A DNA stretch of 64,000 bases from Ornithomonoglobus_A sp045537455 (GTDB lineage: Bacteria; Bacillota; Clostridia; UBA1381), in contig JAZSPM010000205.1 of assembly GCA_045537455.1 (NCBI GenBank), forward strand, positions 1-64,000. The letters run 5' to 3'. The stretch's first letter is position 1; each line of letters begins with the position of its first letter. A model generated the notes under the pieces. It had not been told where the DNA came from and did not search any database. It saw nothing but the letters and a program-made list of their open reading frames with translations. Both the position numbers and the translations under genes were made by a program. Positions 63,197 to 64,000 of this stretch are shown in pieces.

Positions 63197-64000
63197 ATGA
63201 ATGCTGAACTTTTGATAATGGCTGCAGGTATGGGCAGTCGCTTTGGCGGATTAAAGCAAGCCGCTCCGGTAGGACCTAACGGAGAAATGATTATTGACTT
63301 CTCGGTATATGATGCAGTAAAGGCAGGTTTCAACAAAGCTGTATTTATCATCAGACACGACATTGAAAAGGATTTCAGAGAAGCCTGCGGAAAGCGTATC
63401 GAAAAAATGATTGACGTTGAATACGTATATCAGGAAAAAGACAAGCTTCCAAAGGGTTACACATTGCCTGAAACAAGAGAAAAGCCATGGGGTACAGGTC
63501 ACGCAATTCTTTGTGCAAAGGATGCAATAAAGAACCCGTTCCTTGTTATTAATGCAGATGACTATTACGGTCAGAGCGTATACAAGACAATGTATGATTA
63601 TCTTGTTCAGAACAACGAAATGTGCATGGCAGGCTATCAGCTTGGTAATACTCTTTCAGATAACGGAAGCGTTTCAAGAGGAGTATGTACTACAAAAGAC
63701 GGTTACCTTGATACAATAACTGAGGTTGCAGAAATTTCAAAAGATACAGATATGCCTATGGATACTGTAGTTTCCATGAATATGTGGGGCTTAGACTGCG
63801 GAATTTTTGATTATCTTCAGACTGAATTTGAAGACTTCTTATCAAAAAATATCAATGAAAAGAAAAAAGAATTTTTGATTCCTAATGTCATCGGCAAGAG
63901 AATCGTTGATACTGGCAAAAAGGTAAAGGTTCTTCCTACTTCAGAGCAGTGGTACGGAGTAACTTATTCAGAGGATACACCTGCAGTACGTAAGGCTATC
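63197..64000 (+). CDS. Sugar nucleotidyltransferase, cut by the window edge
   Basis: The first 268 codons of an open frame that runs off the window. The ATG at 63197 follows GAAAGGA. The product begins MNAELLIMAAGMGSRFGGLK, the nucleotide-binding signature of the NTP-transferase superfamily, with NADDYYG as the metal-binding block. Members of this subfamily form NDP-sugars or related activated compounds. The exact substrate is not clear from the N-terminal part. Confidence 0.82.
   Translation, partial: MNAELLIMAAGMGSRFGGLKQAAPVGPNGEMIIDFSVYDAVKAGFNKAVFIIRHDIEKDFREACGKRIEKMIDVEYVYQEKDKLPKGYTLPETREKPWGTGHAILCAKDAIKNPFLVINADDYYGQSVYKTMYDYLVQNNEMCMAGYQLGNTLSDNGSVSRGVCTTKDGYLDTITEVAEISKDTDMPMDTVVSMNMWGLDCGIFDYLQTEFEDFLSKNINEKKKEFLIPNVIGKRIVDTGKKVKVLPTSEQWYGVTYSEDTPAVRKAI

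Overview
The window comes from a low-GC, Gram-positive, spore-forming bacterium of the class Clostridia. The evidence is AT-rich sequence with AAGGAGG-type ribosome binding sites, S-layer-homology (SLH) surface proteins, a lipobox substrate-binding protein, YesM/YesN-type regulators and the sporulation genes gpr, yabP and yabQ. The SLH- and LamG-rich polysaccharide locus would fit a gut polysaccharide degrader. The species cannot be fixed from this sequence.

Positions 1-300 hold a probable small RNA unit: a consensus promoter, a hairpin and a strong terminator. Positions 311-16924 are one minus-strand operon of eight genes. Two LplB/LplC-type permeases and an LplA-type lipoprotein come first. 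They are followed by two paralogous large secreted enzymes (probable alpha/alpha-toroid plus beta-sandwich polysaccharide lyases of no family I can name), two SLH-anchored surface proteins and a secreted LamG-like protein. A divergent AraC-type response regulator and a YesM-type kinase (17153-20019) sit beside it. A 21-bp direct repeat lies between the two units, where the regulator would be expected to bind. This is a complete Gram-positive polysaccharide utilisation locus except for the transport ATPase. It is the best candidate for an undescribed system.

Positions 20038-26223 are a macromolecular-synthesis-type operon (dnaG, rpoD, prmA) that continues into a flavodiiron-like protein stripped of its metal ligands and two phosphoesterases. 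Positions 26459-30987 hold rnr, a THUMP methyltransferase and an MFS transporter. Positions 31206-41866 are a long housekeeping run: pncB, tsaC, an arginine-phosphatase-like protein, rimI, tsaD, aroB, lspA, an rluD-type synthase, ddl, murI, a DUF1934 protein and an S41 protease. Positions 41888-44011 encode a large membrane protein fused to a DUF6273 domain. Positions 44077-45824 are the yabO-yabP-yabQ-divIC-yabR cluster, with its own consensus promoter and terminator.

After that come galT, divergent secDF, and a ruvX-ppk-pfk operon. Next are gpr and a pair of M16 peptidases. A small sugar-related locus follows: an SGNH esterase, a Gfo/Idh oxidoreductase and an AraC regulator, with a second 21-bp-period operator. 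The window ends with pckG, a further AraC regulator and a nucleotidyltransferase cut by the window edge. I saw no tRNA, rRNA, CRISPR array, insertion sequence or prophage.
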